From assembly GCF_003050905.1 (NCBI RefSeq), contig NZ_QAOT01000009.1: a stretch of 64,000 nucleotides of DNA; one strand, given 5' to 3'. Made by a program: the position numbers and the translations under genes. This document shows positions 42,045 to 50,312 of the stretch, piece by piece (the first letter of the stretch is position 1; every line of letters starts with the position of its first letter). This DNA is from Cereibacter_A azotoformans. Its GTDB lineage: Bacteria > Pseudomonadota > Alphaproteobacteria > Rhodobacterales > Rhodobacteraceae. Below the pieces are notes generated by a model that had not been told where the DNA came from, ran no database searches, and saw nothing but the letters and a program-made list of their open reading frames with translations.

Positions 42045-42097
42045 CAGGGGGCAAGGTCAGGTCAGGGAGTGACGAGGGCGCCTCCGGGCGCCCTTCT

Positions 42098-42418
42098 CTA
42101 TTCTACAGGAAGCGCGGCCACAGGACCGATGCGAGCGGCGGTGCCAGCCACCTCGCGGCCTTCGGCGTCAAGGTCAACGAGGACGAGATCCACCTGGCCC
42201 GGGTCTCTTCCGCGCGCCTGGATGCCGGCGGTGAAGGCGGCGGCGCGCTGGAGGGCCGCCATCTCGTCGGCGATCCACGCCTCGCCGATGTGCTCCGTCG
42301 CGTCCGTGGGGGCCACCTCATCTCCGCAGATGAGGTCCCGGGCTTTGACATAGAGCCACGTGGACCAGCCATCGGGGCGGGCAGGATCGGGGAAGCGGAA
42401 GCGCAGGGCGCAGGTCAT
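42098..42418 (-). CDS. Hypothetical phage protein, 106 aa
   Basis: A 106-residue acidic protein (TCALRFRFPDPARPDGWSTW, then IADEMAALQRAAAFTAG). Its ATG overlaps the stop of the phosphoesterase gene by 4 nt, which supports the leftward reading frame over the competing rightward ones. No family recognised. Confidence 0.62.
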   Translation of the reverse strand: MTCALRFRFPDPARPDGWSTWLYVKARDLICGDEVAPTDATEHIGEAWIADEMAALQRAAAFTAGIQARGRDPGQVDLVLVDLDAEGREVAGTAARIGPVAALPVE

Positions 42419-43773
42419 GCGGCGTCACCGAAGACTGACACCCAGCGCTTGTCGGTGGCTTGCGTCGTTCGGTCAGGGCACCATTGGTCCCGAAGGAACA
42501 GGGGCTGCCTGAACGTCACGCCATACTCAGGGTGGACCAGCAGGAGGGTCTGCGATGGGTCTTCGACTGGCGCCCGCAAAAGGCGGATCGCATATTCGTC
42601 GGGTCCCTTCAGGCAGCCGGAGACGGTCACGCGGGGAAGGTAAAGCTGCTGGTGGTAGTGGCCCATCAGGATGTGGTCCACCTCGATGTCCAGCGTCGCA
42701 AGGCTGCGGAGCGTCTTCATCTGGCCACGCATGATGGGACCGATCGACCCGATCAAGCCGTCGCCTCCTTTGGCGCCGATCTGATCGCCATGGGTCAGCA
42801 AGAACGTCATCCCATAAATGCGGAACAGTGTCTCGCCGCTCTTCTGGGCGGAGATCGTGACGTCCGGATCGTCGCGGTAGTGGCTCTCGAGGAGCTTGTA
42901 GACCATGTGGTCCGCGTTCCGCTCGACATACCCCTTCGCACGCGGGCGCTTGTCGAATACGCGGCCGTGATTGCCGACGGCGGTAGGAACGAAGACCCTC
43001 CCGAACTCGCGCTTCATCGTGTCGATGACGCCGACCATGAGGTCGCGCGCGCGGATGATCGAAGGCAGGATCTCGAGTTCGTCGGTCTCGGCCAGTTCGC
43101 CGTGGATCGACCCAGACACAAGATCGCCGACGCAGGCCAGCACGATGCCAGGATAGGTGGTTCCGGCAATGCTGTGCCTGAGAAGGCGGACCGAGCGTTC
43201 GACGGTCTCCTTGATGCGCGCCTCGGCGATCTGGACGTTGTAGGTGTAGCCGTAGGACTGGGAAGGATCGACAACTTCACCCAGGTGCCAGTCAGCCATC
43301 ATCAGGATCGGCACGGATGGCGCGTCGAGGTGCGGGATGTAATCCTCATCGAGCCACGCAGGAGGCGAGACTGGCTCATCGTGAAGGCCCGCAAGGACCT
43401 CCGATACGCGGCGGAGATCTTCGACTTCCAGTTCGGCTTCCCTAGCGCGGGTGCGGGCTTTCAATGCCTCCCGGCGAGCCCTGTCGATCTCGCGATCAGA
43501 TGGACCAGGTGCGGCCTCGAGGTCGGGCGTGACGACGTGCGGGTTGCGCTCGTATGGCTGCCGGATGCTCTCGTAGCGAAGGAGTGAGGCAGGGGCGAGG
43601 CCAGCGCGGACGTGCAGGGCGATGGACCTGTAGACCCGATTTTTCGCGGAGTGCGGCATGCCCAGGGCGGCGATGAGCTGGGAGAGGGTCAGGTCGCCGC
43701 GATCGAGGCTGGCGAGGGTGTCCGCAGGGATGATGTCGGACTTCAGAAGGACGGCTGGTCTGGATGATGTCAC
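42415..43773 (-). CDS. Phage calcineurin-like metallophosphoesterase
   Basis: A 452-residue protein. An N-terminal helical/HTH-like part (LTLSQLIAALGMPHSAKNRV) and a coiled coil (EALKARTRAREAELEVEDLR) precede a metallophosphatase core from about residue 155: DWHLGEVVDP (D-x-H), GDLVSGSIHGELAETDELE, the GNH motif VGNHGRVFD, LLTHGDQIGAKGG and GHYHQQLY. All metal-ligand motifs are present. Phage relatives are proposed to act on nucleic acid; the substrate here is unknown. It precedes the 106-aa gene and follows the membrane-protein gene in a leftward unit. Confidence 0.88.
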   Translation of the reverse strand: MTSSRPAVLLKSDIIPADTLASLDRGDLTLSQLIAALGMPHSAKNRVYRSIALHVRAGLAPASLLRYESIRQPYERNPHVVTPDLEAAPGPSDREIDRARREALKARTRAREAELEVEDLRRVSEVLAGLHDEPVSPPAWLDEDYIPHLDAPSVPILMMADWHLGEVVDPSQSYGYTYNVQIAEARIKETVERSVRLLRHSIAGTTYPGIVLACVGDLVSGSIHGELAETDELEILPSIIRARDLMVGVIDTMKREFGRVFVPTAVGNHGRVFDKRPRAKGYVERNADHMVYKLLESHYRDDPDVTISAQKSGETLFRIYGMTFLLTHGDQIGAKGGDGLIGSIGPIMRGQMKTLRSLATLDIEVDHILMGHYHQQLYLPRVTVSGCLKGPDEYAIRLLRAPVEDPSQTLLLVHPEYGVTFRQPLFLRDQWCPDRTTQATDKRWVSVFGDAA

Positions 43774-43811
43774 GCGCTTTGCTCCGGTCGCGTGGCAGCA
43801 TCACCTTCGGG

Positions 43812-44117
43812 TCAGGATCCCGAGCCGGCCCCACCCTGGATGACGCGCCAGAGCGCGTAGAGGGCGGCCGTGGCGATGGTGCCGAGGATGGTAGTCTTCA
43901 GGCTAGTCGAGAGGCGGCTCGACCCTTCGCGCGCGGACCGGGTCCACAGCATGTCGGCGTGCCAGTCGCGGACGTGGGCAGGGTCGGAAGGGTCCACACC
44001 AAGCGCCCCGAAGGCCTGCCGCACAGCCTGCTCAGCGGCGCGGCTGGCCGCTTCCGAGATCAGGCGCTCGATGTCGGCATCCGACAGGCGGCGGTGTGGG
44101 GTGGGCGGAGTGCTCAT
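43812..44117 (-). CDS. Small phage membrane-anchored protein
   Basis: A 101-residue protein: a helical soluble part (DADIERLISEAASRAAEQAV, then FGALGVDPSDPAHVRDWHAD) and one C-terminal transmembrane helix (TTILGTIATAALYALWRVI) with a short tail. The layout is compatible with a holin-like or tail-anchored accessory protein, but no lysin is adjacent. It is the first gene of the leftward unit. Confidence 0.7.
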   Translation of the reverse strand: MSTPPTPHRRLSDADIERLISEAASRAAEQAVRQAFGALGVDPSDPAHVRDWHADMLWTRSAREGSSRLSTSLKTTILGTIATAALYALWRVIQGGAGSGS

Positions 44118-44795
44118 GACGGAGGATGGTAGCGACGCTGGCAGAAATCGGAGCCGGACTCGCGCCATAGGCGAAAGGAAGGAGTGAGGTCGGATCTGGC
44201 GGAGGCTTGGCGGCTGCGCCGGGGTCGAGTGTGGTCGAGAGGAGGAAGAGTGGGCGCGGAAAGAGAAGGTGCGGTCGGTGTCGGATGTGGCGAATGGATC
44301 TCGGTCGAGATGGTCTAGACTAGGCCTTGGATCCGGCAATTGTTACAGTCCTAGACTCTTTCCGACATGCCGCCGTCATAAAACATTTCCGATTTAAGTG
44401 CCTTTTCTTCAATCTTCGCGGGCTTTTTCTCTCCTCTCGACCAAATCTAGCCATCTTCGGCCTGATCACATTTTCGCCAACGACTTGTTTTTTATGCTTG
44501 ACATGGGTATGTTCCCTCTAGACCTCCTCTTCTACAATTCTGTCGCCTTCGAAATCACAGATGACTGCGCCAGCAAGTCACTCTGGGACTTTCGGAGGAA
44601 GAGAAAGAAGAGGTCTAGATCTAGATTAAGTCTAGAACATATAATCTAGAGATCTCCAGGCAGAGAGCTCAAAAAGCCCGGAGCAGCTTGCTGGCGCAGC
44701 TGTCCGGGTTTTTTCGTCTCTCCCTAGAGATCCACCCCTCACCGCGCCGCCGCCGATCCGGCCGGTCGCCTCCGCCGCTCCGCTATGCTGCCACC
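44118..44795. other. 678-bp intergenic region with CTAG-rich motif cluster
   Basis: Between the leftward unit and the rightward late block. Ten CTAG tetranucleotides lie within 44315-44727, mostly as CTAGAC or TCTAGA, although CTAG is normally rare in bacteria. CTCTCGACC-type motifs occur at about 44229 (minus), 44310 (minus) and 44432. The middle is AT-rich, with TTGACA at 44499 and TATAAT at 44640, and a strong terminator at 44671-44716. A regulatory or origin-type role is inferred; a short 83-codon frame inside is not convincing. Confidence 0.65.
44671..44716 (+). terminator. Strong bidirectional-looking terminator
   Basis: AAAAAGCCCGGA on the left pairs with TCCGGGTTTTTT on the right, with an inner GCAGC/GCTG stem. 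The T-run follows on the plus strand and the A-run precedes, so it can work both ways. It lies 80 nt before the first rightward late gene, an arrangement that suits an anti-termination or leader control point. Confidence 0.85.
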
Positions 44796-45086
44796 ATGCA
44801 GCACCCCGCCCCCACCCCGCACCGCTCTTCAGCCGATCTGGCCCGCGCCGTCATCGAGCGCCGCCTCGCCGGTGCCACCCTCCTCGCCATCCATCGGTCG
44901 CTTGGCGTGTCACTCTCGGTCGTCCATGACGTGTGCGAGCTCTCGTGCTGCACCGCAGAGGATCTGACCAGCATCGACGACCGCGCCCAGATCCGCACGT
45001 GCATGTGCTGCGGCCGCCCGATTTTGTCTCAGCACTGCGGCCACCGCCTCTGCCGCCCCTGCTCGACGGGAGGCGCCCCGTGCTGA
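44796..45086 (+). CDS. Small HTH plus zinc-finger phage protein
   Basis: A 96-residue protein. Residues 12-45 (DLARAVIERRLAGATLLAIH, RSLGVSLSVVHDVCEL) resemble a helix-turn-helix. The C-terminus is Cys/His-rich: CELSCC, then RTCMCCGRPILSQHCGHRLCRPC, which could bind one or two zinc ions. A small DNA-binding regulator is plausible. It is the first gene after the terminator and overlaps the next gene by 7 nt. Confidence 0.7.
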   Translation: MQHPAPTPHRSSADLARAVIERRLAGATLLAIHRSLGVSLSVVHDVCELSCCTAEDLTSIDDRAQIRTCMCCGRPILSQHCGHRLCRPCSTGGAPC

Positions 45087-45772
45087 AGCTCGACGCCACC
45101 CGCTTCATCTCGGACATGAAGGCCTTGCCGTCGACCGTCCGCAAGGCCACGGCATACGCACTCACCGACACCGCCCGCGACGTCCACGCCGCCAGCAAGG
45201 CCCGCATGTCGGAGGCCTTCGACCGCCCGACCCGCTACACGCTCAACAGCTTGATGACGCGGTTCGCCCGCGCCAACGACGCGACACCCACCGCCACCGT
45301 CGAGCAGAAGCCCAGCTCAGGCAACAGGCACTACCTCGCGATCCAGGAGCAAGGCGGCCAGCGCCCGCAGACCGGGGTGGAGCGCCTCCTGTCGAGCCTG
45401 CTGCGCGGATCTTCCAGGGGCGGCGTGGTGCCATCCCGGCACGCCCGCCTCGACGGCTCCGGCAACTGGGCGCGTGGCGAACGGTCCGCCACTCTCGAGG
45501 CTCTGAAGCGCAATCGCGGCGCGTCCACCGGATCGCAAGGGCGTCTCGACGTCTTCGCCGTGACCGGCAAGACGACGAAGCTGAGCAAGGGCATCTGGCG
45601 CCGGAACCCGGACCGCAGCGTGGAGAAGGTGGCGTCGCTGCTTGACCGCACTCCCCGCTACCGTGCGCTCCTGGGCCTCTACGCCGCCGCCGAGCGCACC
45701 TTCGCCGCACGCTTCCCGGACCGCTTCGCCCGCGTCCTCGACCGCCTGCGCTCTGGTGGTGGCGGCTCCTGA
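45080..45772 (+). CDS. Phage minor structural protein (tail-completion type)
   Basis: A 230-residue protein starting at GTG 45080 behind GGGAGG. The start FISDMKALPSTVRKATAYAL, TDTARDVHAASKARM followed by FDRPTRYTLNSLM resembles phage minor tail/tail-completion proteins of the lambda Z type. A basic middle (RSSRGGVVPSRHARLDG) and a C-terminal helix are seen. Its place before the terminase genes, away from other tail genes, is unusual. Assignment is by partial resemblance. Confidence 0.65.
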   Translation: MLKLDATRFISDMKALPSTVRKATAYALTDTARDVHAASKARMSEAFDRPTRYTLNSLMTRFARANDATPTATVEQKPSSGNRHYLAIQEQGGQRPQTGVERLLSSLLRGSSRGGVVPSRHARLDGSGNWARGERSATLEALKRNRGASTGSQGRLDVFAVTGKTTKLSKGIWRRNPDRSVEKVASLLDRTPRYRALLGLYAAAERTFAARFPDRFARVLDRLRSGGGGS

Positions 45773-45837
45773 TGCCGATCCGGCCGGTCGAGATCGCGGA
45801 CGCGGTATCATCGCGTCACCAGTCAGAGGAGCACGAT

Positions 45838-46098
45838 ATGAAAGAGACCCATCACTTCGGCCTTCCCGTCCCCGGCTATCGCCCCCAGTCCGATGAAGCC
45901 GTCGCAGCGGTGAAGGGCTTCAAGGAGATCGAGGAGCGCGTGCTTCGGATGCTGGATGACCTGGCTGTGTCCGACCTCGCAGCCGACGGCCGCTGGCTCG
46001 CGATCGGCCGCACGCAACTCGAGCAGGGCTTCATGGCCGTCAATCGCGCGGTCTTTAAGCCGGCCCGCGCGGCGCTTCCCGAGGATGGTGGCTCCTGA
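45838..46098 (+). CDS. Acb2/Tad1-hairpin-like small protein
   Basis: An 86-residue helical protein. The segment GFKEIEERVLRMLDDL followed by RWLAIGRTQLEQGFMAVNRA resembles the small helical-hairpin domain of phage proteins in the Acb2/Tad1-type family, which bind cyclic nucleotide signals and shield phages from CBASS- or Thoeris-type defence. ATG 45838 has AGAGGAG 6 nt upstream; an ATG at 45772 lacks a ribosome-binding site. The family call is recognition by eye and the anti-defence role is inference. Confidence 0.58.
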   Translation: MKETHHFGLPVPGYRPQSDEAVAAVKGFKEIEERVLRMLDDLAVSDLAADGRWLAIGRTQLEQGFMAVNRAVFKPARAALPEDGGS

Positions 46099-46306
46099 CG
46101 TCGTCCCGGCCGACCATATCCAGGCGTGTGGCACACTCGCATCATGGCACTGCCACGGGGTCAGGCTCTACGCCGTCCGCCTGCGGGGCACCCACCCCCG
46201 CGGGTCCTCCGGCGGCGGGGGTGCCCTCTGAGGTGGTTATTCGGACCTCGCTTCGTCTCCAGCTACGAGTCAAAAAATTTCCGCTTTATTTGCCGAGGCT
46301 TAGAAG

Positions 46307-46954
46307 ATGGCGATTCGCCCCAGAAATGCAGCTGATGCGAATGGCGTCCGGACCATCGAAGTCCGTGAAAATGCGACGGTGTCGATCCGAGATGCCGCCG
46401 CGCTTTTCGGCGTGACCGCGCAAGCCGTGCGCGACTGGATCGAGCGCGGGTGCCCACACAACCCCGGACGTGCTGGGCGCGGAAACGGAACTACCGTCTC
46501 GATGCCGGCCGCCATCGCCTGGCGTATCGCCGATCAGGCGGGCAATGGAGGCCAAGCTCAAGTCGGCGATGACGGGCAGGTCTACAATGAGGGCCTCGCG
46601 AAAGCAGCAGACTGGCACTACCGGGCCATTCGGCGCCAGGCAGACGCTCGCCGTGAACTCGGTCAGCTCGTGCCGGTGGATCTTGTGGCCGATGCCGTCG
46701 AGGAAGACTACCAGCGCGTCCGGTCGCGCCTGAGCAGCGTCCCGGGCCGCGTATCAGTCCAAGCCGCCGCAGAGACCGATGCCTCGATCGTCCGCACCAT
46801 GATCGCGCGCGCCATCAATGATGCGCTGAGCAACCTCTCCTCCGGGGATGAGATCGTCGAGCGCGCCGGCGGGGATCCGGCGGCGAGCGTCCATGACCAG
46901 CTCGAGCTCGACGGAGCTATCGACATGGATGAGCACGAGGAAGACGATGCTTGA
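46307..46954 (+). CDS. Terminase small subunit (Nu1-like)
   Basis: A 215-residue DNA-packaging protein. Residues 23-50 form the winged helix (TVSIRDAAALFGVTAQAVRD, WIERGCP), followed by a helical oligomerisation region (YRAIRRQADARRELGQLVPV) and an acidic tail. The layout is that of lambda Nu1. It recognises the cos or pac site and loads the large subunit, whose gene overlaps its end by 8 nt. Confidence 0.87.
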   Translation: MAIRPRNAADANGVRTIEVRENATVSIRDAAALFGVTAQAVRDWIERGCPHNPGRAGRGNGTTVSMPAAIAWRIADQAGNGGQAQVGDDGQVYNEGLAKAADWHYRAIRRQADARRELGQLVPVDLVADAVEEDYQRVRSRLSSVPGRVSVQAAAETDASIVRTMIARAINDALSNLSSGDEIVERAGGDPAASVHDQLELDGAIDMDEHEEDDA

Positions 46955-48998
46955 CCTCCTCGCTTCCCGCGACCACTTGCGCTCAACAATCGCCAACCGC
47001 CGCCGCCGCACCCTTCGCCCGCCGCCGCAGCTCACCGCGGATGAGTGGGCTGACACGTATCGCATTGTTCCGAGTGAGACCTCCGCCGTCACCGGGCGAT
47101 GGGACACGTCGATGTATGAGGTTGCCCGCGGCCCCATGCGCGCGATCACGGAGCCAGGAGTCCGGATCATCACCGGCGTGGCGTCTGCGCAGATTTTCAA
47201 AACGAGCACATGTGAGACGGCCGTCGGCTATTTTATGCACATGGCGCCGTGCCCGATCCTCGTCTACGAGCCGACCGACACGACCGTCTCCGCCTTCGTG
47301 GACTCGAAGTTGGATCCGATGATCCGCTCGACGCCTGAGCTGGCGGCCCTGTGGGGTGGCCGGAAGGCCCTTGAGCGGAAGCGTGACGACTTCACCGCGC
47401 AGAAGAAGACCTTCGCCGGCGGCTACATCGAGATCCTGACCGCGAACAGCCCAGCAAACACCGCCAGCCGGTCCGCGAAGATCGTCGTGATGGACGAGGT
47501 CGATAAATTCGAGTTGACCCGCGACGGAGATCCGGTTGCGCTGATCGACGAGAGGACGAAGGGGTTCTCTGGCGAGGAGCTCTCGATCCGCATGAGCACC
47601 CCGACGATCGAAGGCGAAAGCCCGATCGCGGCGGAGTATGCGAAGAGCGACCGCCGGAAGCCTTACCTGGAGTGCCCGCACTGCGGCGAGTGGCACTACT
47701 TGAAGTGGAGCCAGGTCCACTACAAGAACGCCGAAGGCAAGGCCGATCCGGAAGCCGCGTGCTACGTCTGCGAGAGCTGCGGCTGCGCATGGACGGAAGC
47801 CGAGCGCATCAAGCCCCTGACGACGTTGGGCGCGATCTCGTGGCGCCAGACGAAGCCGTTCAAGTGCTGCGATGAACGCCAGGATCCCGAGGTCGAGCGC
47901 CTCTGGGACAATGAGGGGCGCGCGCTTTGCAAGACCTGCGGCCGCCGTGCCGTGAGCAACAGGCACGCGGGATTCTGGGCGTGGGAGGCATACCATCCGA
48001 GAAGGTCGCTCGCCGATCTCGTGCGGTCATGGCTCGACTGCCAAGGCAACAAGGGGAAACTGCAAAATTTCGTCAACTCCAAGTTGGCGGAGACATGGCG
48101 ACCGCAGGAAGAAGAGGCTGGCGCGGTCGATCCTGAGCAATTCGCCGCCCGTGTCGAACCGGCGTGGGACGCCGTGCCGGCGCATGTGCGTGTGCTGACC
48201 ATGGGCGTCGACGTGCAGCCGCGCGGCCCGCAGTCACCAGGGCGTCTGGAGGCCGAGGTGGTCGGCTGGGGCGACGGCGAAGAGACGTGGTCAATCGAGT
48301 ATCACGTCATCGAGGGCGATCCGGACGAACCGGATGTTTGGGCGCAGCTCGATGAGATCCGCCTGCGCGCCTACCAGCGCGAGGATGGCAAGGCCCTTCA
48401 CATCCAGGCGACCTGCATCGACACCGGCGGGCACAACCTCGACTCCGTCATGGCCTACTGCGGAGCACGGCGGAATGCCCGCGTCTGGGCGATTAAGGGC
48501 GCCAGCGAGCTCGGCGGCAAGCGCCAGCCAATTTGGCCGGTCGTGCCACCGAAGACAGTGAAGCACGGCGCGCGACTCTATATAGTAGGGACGCTTTCCG
48601 GGAAGGACTGGGTCTCCAGCTGCATCGGACGGACATCCGCTGGCCCGCAGTTCATGCACGTTCCAGCTGATCGCGCGTCGACCTGGTTCGAGCAGCTTCT
48701 GAACGAGAAGCGCGTGTCCTTCGTCCAGAATGGCCGGACCATGACGACGTGGAAGCCACGGGCGTCAGGGGCGCGGACGGAAGCTTTGGATTGCAGGGTC
48801 TACGCAAAGGCAGCCCTGGAGGGCCTCAAGCGTGCCGGCGTCCGTCTGGGTGTCGCTTCAGCCGCCGCGACCGCCGCGCCCGCACAGGCCGCACCTGCAG
48901 ATGGTCAGGCCGCACCTGCACCAGCACCGGTGCCGCCGACCCCTCCGCGCCGGAAGATCCTGCAGCGGAAGCCGTCAGCCTCCAGCTTCTGGTCCTAA
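46947..48998 (+). CDS. Terminase large subunit (lambda gpA family)
   Basis: A 683-residue packaging ATPase/nuclease. The ATPase region covers PPPQLTADEWADTYRIVP, IITGVASAQIFKTSTCE (a deviant Walker A, as in gpA), VYEPTDTTVSAFVDSKLDPM and the Walker B-like KIVVMDEVDKFE. Two zinc-ribbon-like knots follow (LECPHCGEWHY with CYVCESCGCAW; CKTCGRRA). The nuclease half begins TMGVDVQPRG and continues with a D in QATCIDTGGH. The C-terminal tail is Ala/Pro-rich. ATG 46947 overlaps the small subunit and has GAGGAAG upstream. Confidence 0.95.
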   Translation: MLDLLASRDHLRSTIANRRRRTLRPPPQLTADEWADTYRIVPSETSAVTGRWDTSMYEVARGPMRAITEPGVRIITGVASAQIFKTSTCETAVGYFMHMAPCPILVYEPTDTTVSAFVDSKLDPMIRSTPELAALWGGRKALERKRDDFTAQKKTFAGGYIEILTANSPANTASRSAKIVVMDEVDKFELTRDGDPVALIDERTKGFSGEELSIRMSTPTIEGESPIAAEYAKSDRRKPYLECPHCGEWHYLKWSQVHYKNAEGKADPEAACYVCESCGCAWTEAERIKPLTTLGAISWRQTKPFKCCDERQDPEVERLWDNEGRALCKTCGRRAVSNRHAGFWAWEAYHPRRSLADLVRSWLDCQGNKGKLQNFVNSKLAETWRPQEEEAGAVDPEQFAARVEPAWDAVPAHVRVLTMGVDVQPRGPQSPGRLEAEVVGWGDGEETWSIEYHVIEGDPDEPDVWAQLDEIRLRAYQREDGKALHIQATCIDTGGHNLDSVMAYCGARRNARVWAIKGASELGGKRQPIWPVVPPKTVKHGARLYIVGTLSGKDWVSSCIGRTSAGPQFMHVPADRASTWFEQLLNEKRVSFVQNGRTMTTWKPRASGARTEALDCRVYAKAALEGLKRAGVRLGVASAAATAAPAQAAPADGQAAPAPAPVPPTPPRRKILQRKPSASSFWS

Positions 48999-49025
48999 CC
49001 GGCAAAGTGAAAGTTGGGGAGCCAG

Positions 49026-49036
49026 AAACAGGAAGT
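49026..49036. promoter_or_regulatory. Operator half-site AAACAGGAAGT
   Basis: A copy of the arm of the 40595 operator, 113 nt before the Toprim gene and just after the large terminase stop. It suggests that the same regulator acts here. Confidence 0.5.
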
Positions 49037-49138
49037 AGATTTCGCCTTATTTTGCGGGCGTTTTCGCGCGAAACTGGCGTCTGAGAGGGTGAAAAGCTAC
49101 ATCACCATGCGCTGACCGGTTCGAGCGCCTGGGGGAGC

Positions 49139-50311
49139 ATGTCCACACGAGACACGCAAACCCCAGGAGAACGCGCCATGGCGCATGTGACGAAAGATGA
49201 AGAGCTCGACTTCTTCAAGAGGCAGCCGCTTGGCTACCTGCTGATGATGCACTTCGGCTTCGCGGCGAAGAACCAGAAGCCGAAACCGACCGCCCACGGA
49301 GATGTGGACGCCGAGAGCTTCTCGCGCGACGGCATGAAGGTGCAGACCTTCCGCGCTAGCTCCGGTCACTACATGTGGAAATCGCACGACGGATCGCTCA
49401 CGAACCGCAGCGGCGGAAATAGCGGCACGATCGTTGACATCGCGGTGAAGCTCGATGGCGACCTCGGACGCGCACGCCAGCATCTCCGACAGATCACTGG
49501 CTACTCCGCCAACTCGACCACCTCGACACCGGTCCAGTATCCTCCCATCACTTCCGCTCCCTCCGCGCCCGTCTCTTCTCCTCTCGACGCCATCTCGACC
49601 ACTGAAGAGGCCGGACCGACCACTGAAGAGCTGGAAGCCGCCTATGCCGCTTTCGGACCGGCATGGCAGTGCCACGATGCCGCCCCCGACTACCTCGCCG
49701 GCCGCCACCTGACCGACATCCACCCGATCTTCCACTGCACCTTCCGCGTCTCGCAGAGCCGCCGCGGCACGATCGCCTTCCCCTACTACCGCACGACCGA
49801 GTCCGGCTTCGAGTTCGCCGGACACGAAGCGAAGAACATCGATTTCAAGGGCTACTCGAAGGGCGGACACGCCGGCGTATGGTCCGCCATCTTCCGCGAC
49901 CCGACCGTGATGGTCGTCGCCGAGAGCCCCATCGATGCCATGAGCTTTGCCGCCCTTGCGGTTGACCATGAGGACTTCTCGGTCGGCTACATCGCCCTCC
50001 GCTCCGGTTCCGAGCAGGTAGCGGTCGAGCTCCTGAAGGGGATGGTGGAACACCGCGGCCTCAAGCAGATCGTGGTGGCGACGGACAACGACGCCGCCGG
50101 GATGACCTATGCGGCGAAGATCATGTCCGGCCTGCACTCCTTGAAGGACCGCGTGTCCGTCCGCTACAGGGCGCCGCTCTTCGGCCAGACGGACTGGAAC
50201 GACAGCCTGGCCGAGCACGTCCGCAGACAGAAGGTGCAGGCCACCGGTCGCCGCGAGGCGAGCCCAGCCGAGGTCGATCCGTCGGCGGGCATCGAGATGG
50301 GGAGCATGTGA
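49139..50311 (+). CDS. Toprim-domain DNA primase-like protein (DUF3991 type)
   Basis: A 390-residue protein. Residues 20-120 (DFFKRQPLGYLLMMHFGFA, WKSHDGSLTNRSGGNSGTIV) resemble the DUF3991/zinc-less primase N-domain, followed by a Ser/Pro/Thr linker (130-160). A Toprim domain follows: MVVAESPIDAMSFAAL (catalytic Glu) and IVVATDNDAAGMTYA (D-x-D). Toprim proteins handle phosphodiester chemistry in primases and topoisomerases. A primase-like gene between terminase and portal is out of place for a lambda-type phage. The start may instead be ATG 49178. Confidence 0.82.
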   Translation: MSTRDTQTPGERAMAHVTKDEELDFFKRQPLGYLLMMHFGFAAKNQKPKPTAHGDVDAESFSRDGMKVQTFRASSGHYMWKSHDGSLTNRSGGNSGTIVDIAVKLDGDLGRARQHLRQITGYSANSTTSTPVQYPPITSAPSAPVSSPLDAISTTEEAGPTTEELEAAYAAFGPAWQCHDAAPDYLAGRHLTDIHPIFHCTFRVSQSRRGTIAFPYYRTTESGFEFAGHEAKNIDFKGYSKGGHAGVWSAIFRDPTVMVVAESPIDAMSFAALAVDHEDFSVGYIALRSGSEQVAVELLKGMVEHRGLKQIVVATDNDAAGMTYAAKIMSGLHSLKDRVSVRYRAPLFGQTDWNDSLAEHVRRQKVQATGRREASPAEVDPSAGIEMGSM

Positions 50312-50312
50312 C

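Noticed and set aside
44398..44649. 83-codon open frame in the CTAG-rich region
   Set aside because: Poor start context, composition unlike neighbouring phage genes, and it lies across motif repeats; more likely regulatory DNA.
49572..49600. Control site inside the Toprim gene (CTTCTCCTCTCGAC)
   Set aside because: It matches the intergenic motif, but lies in a Ser/Pro/Thr linker coding region where such codons are common; kept only as a supporting remark.
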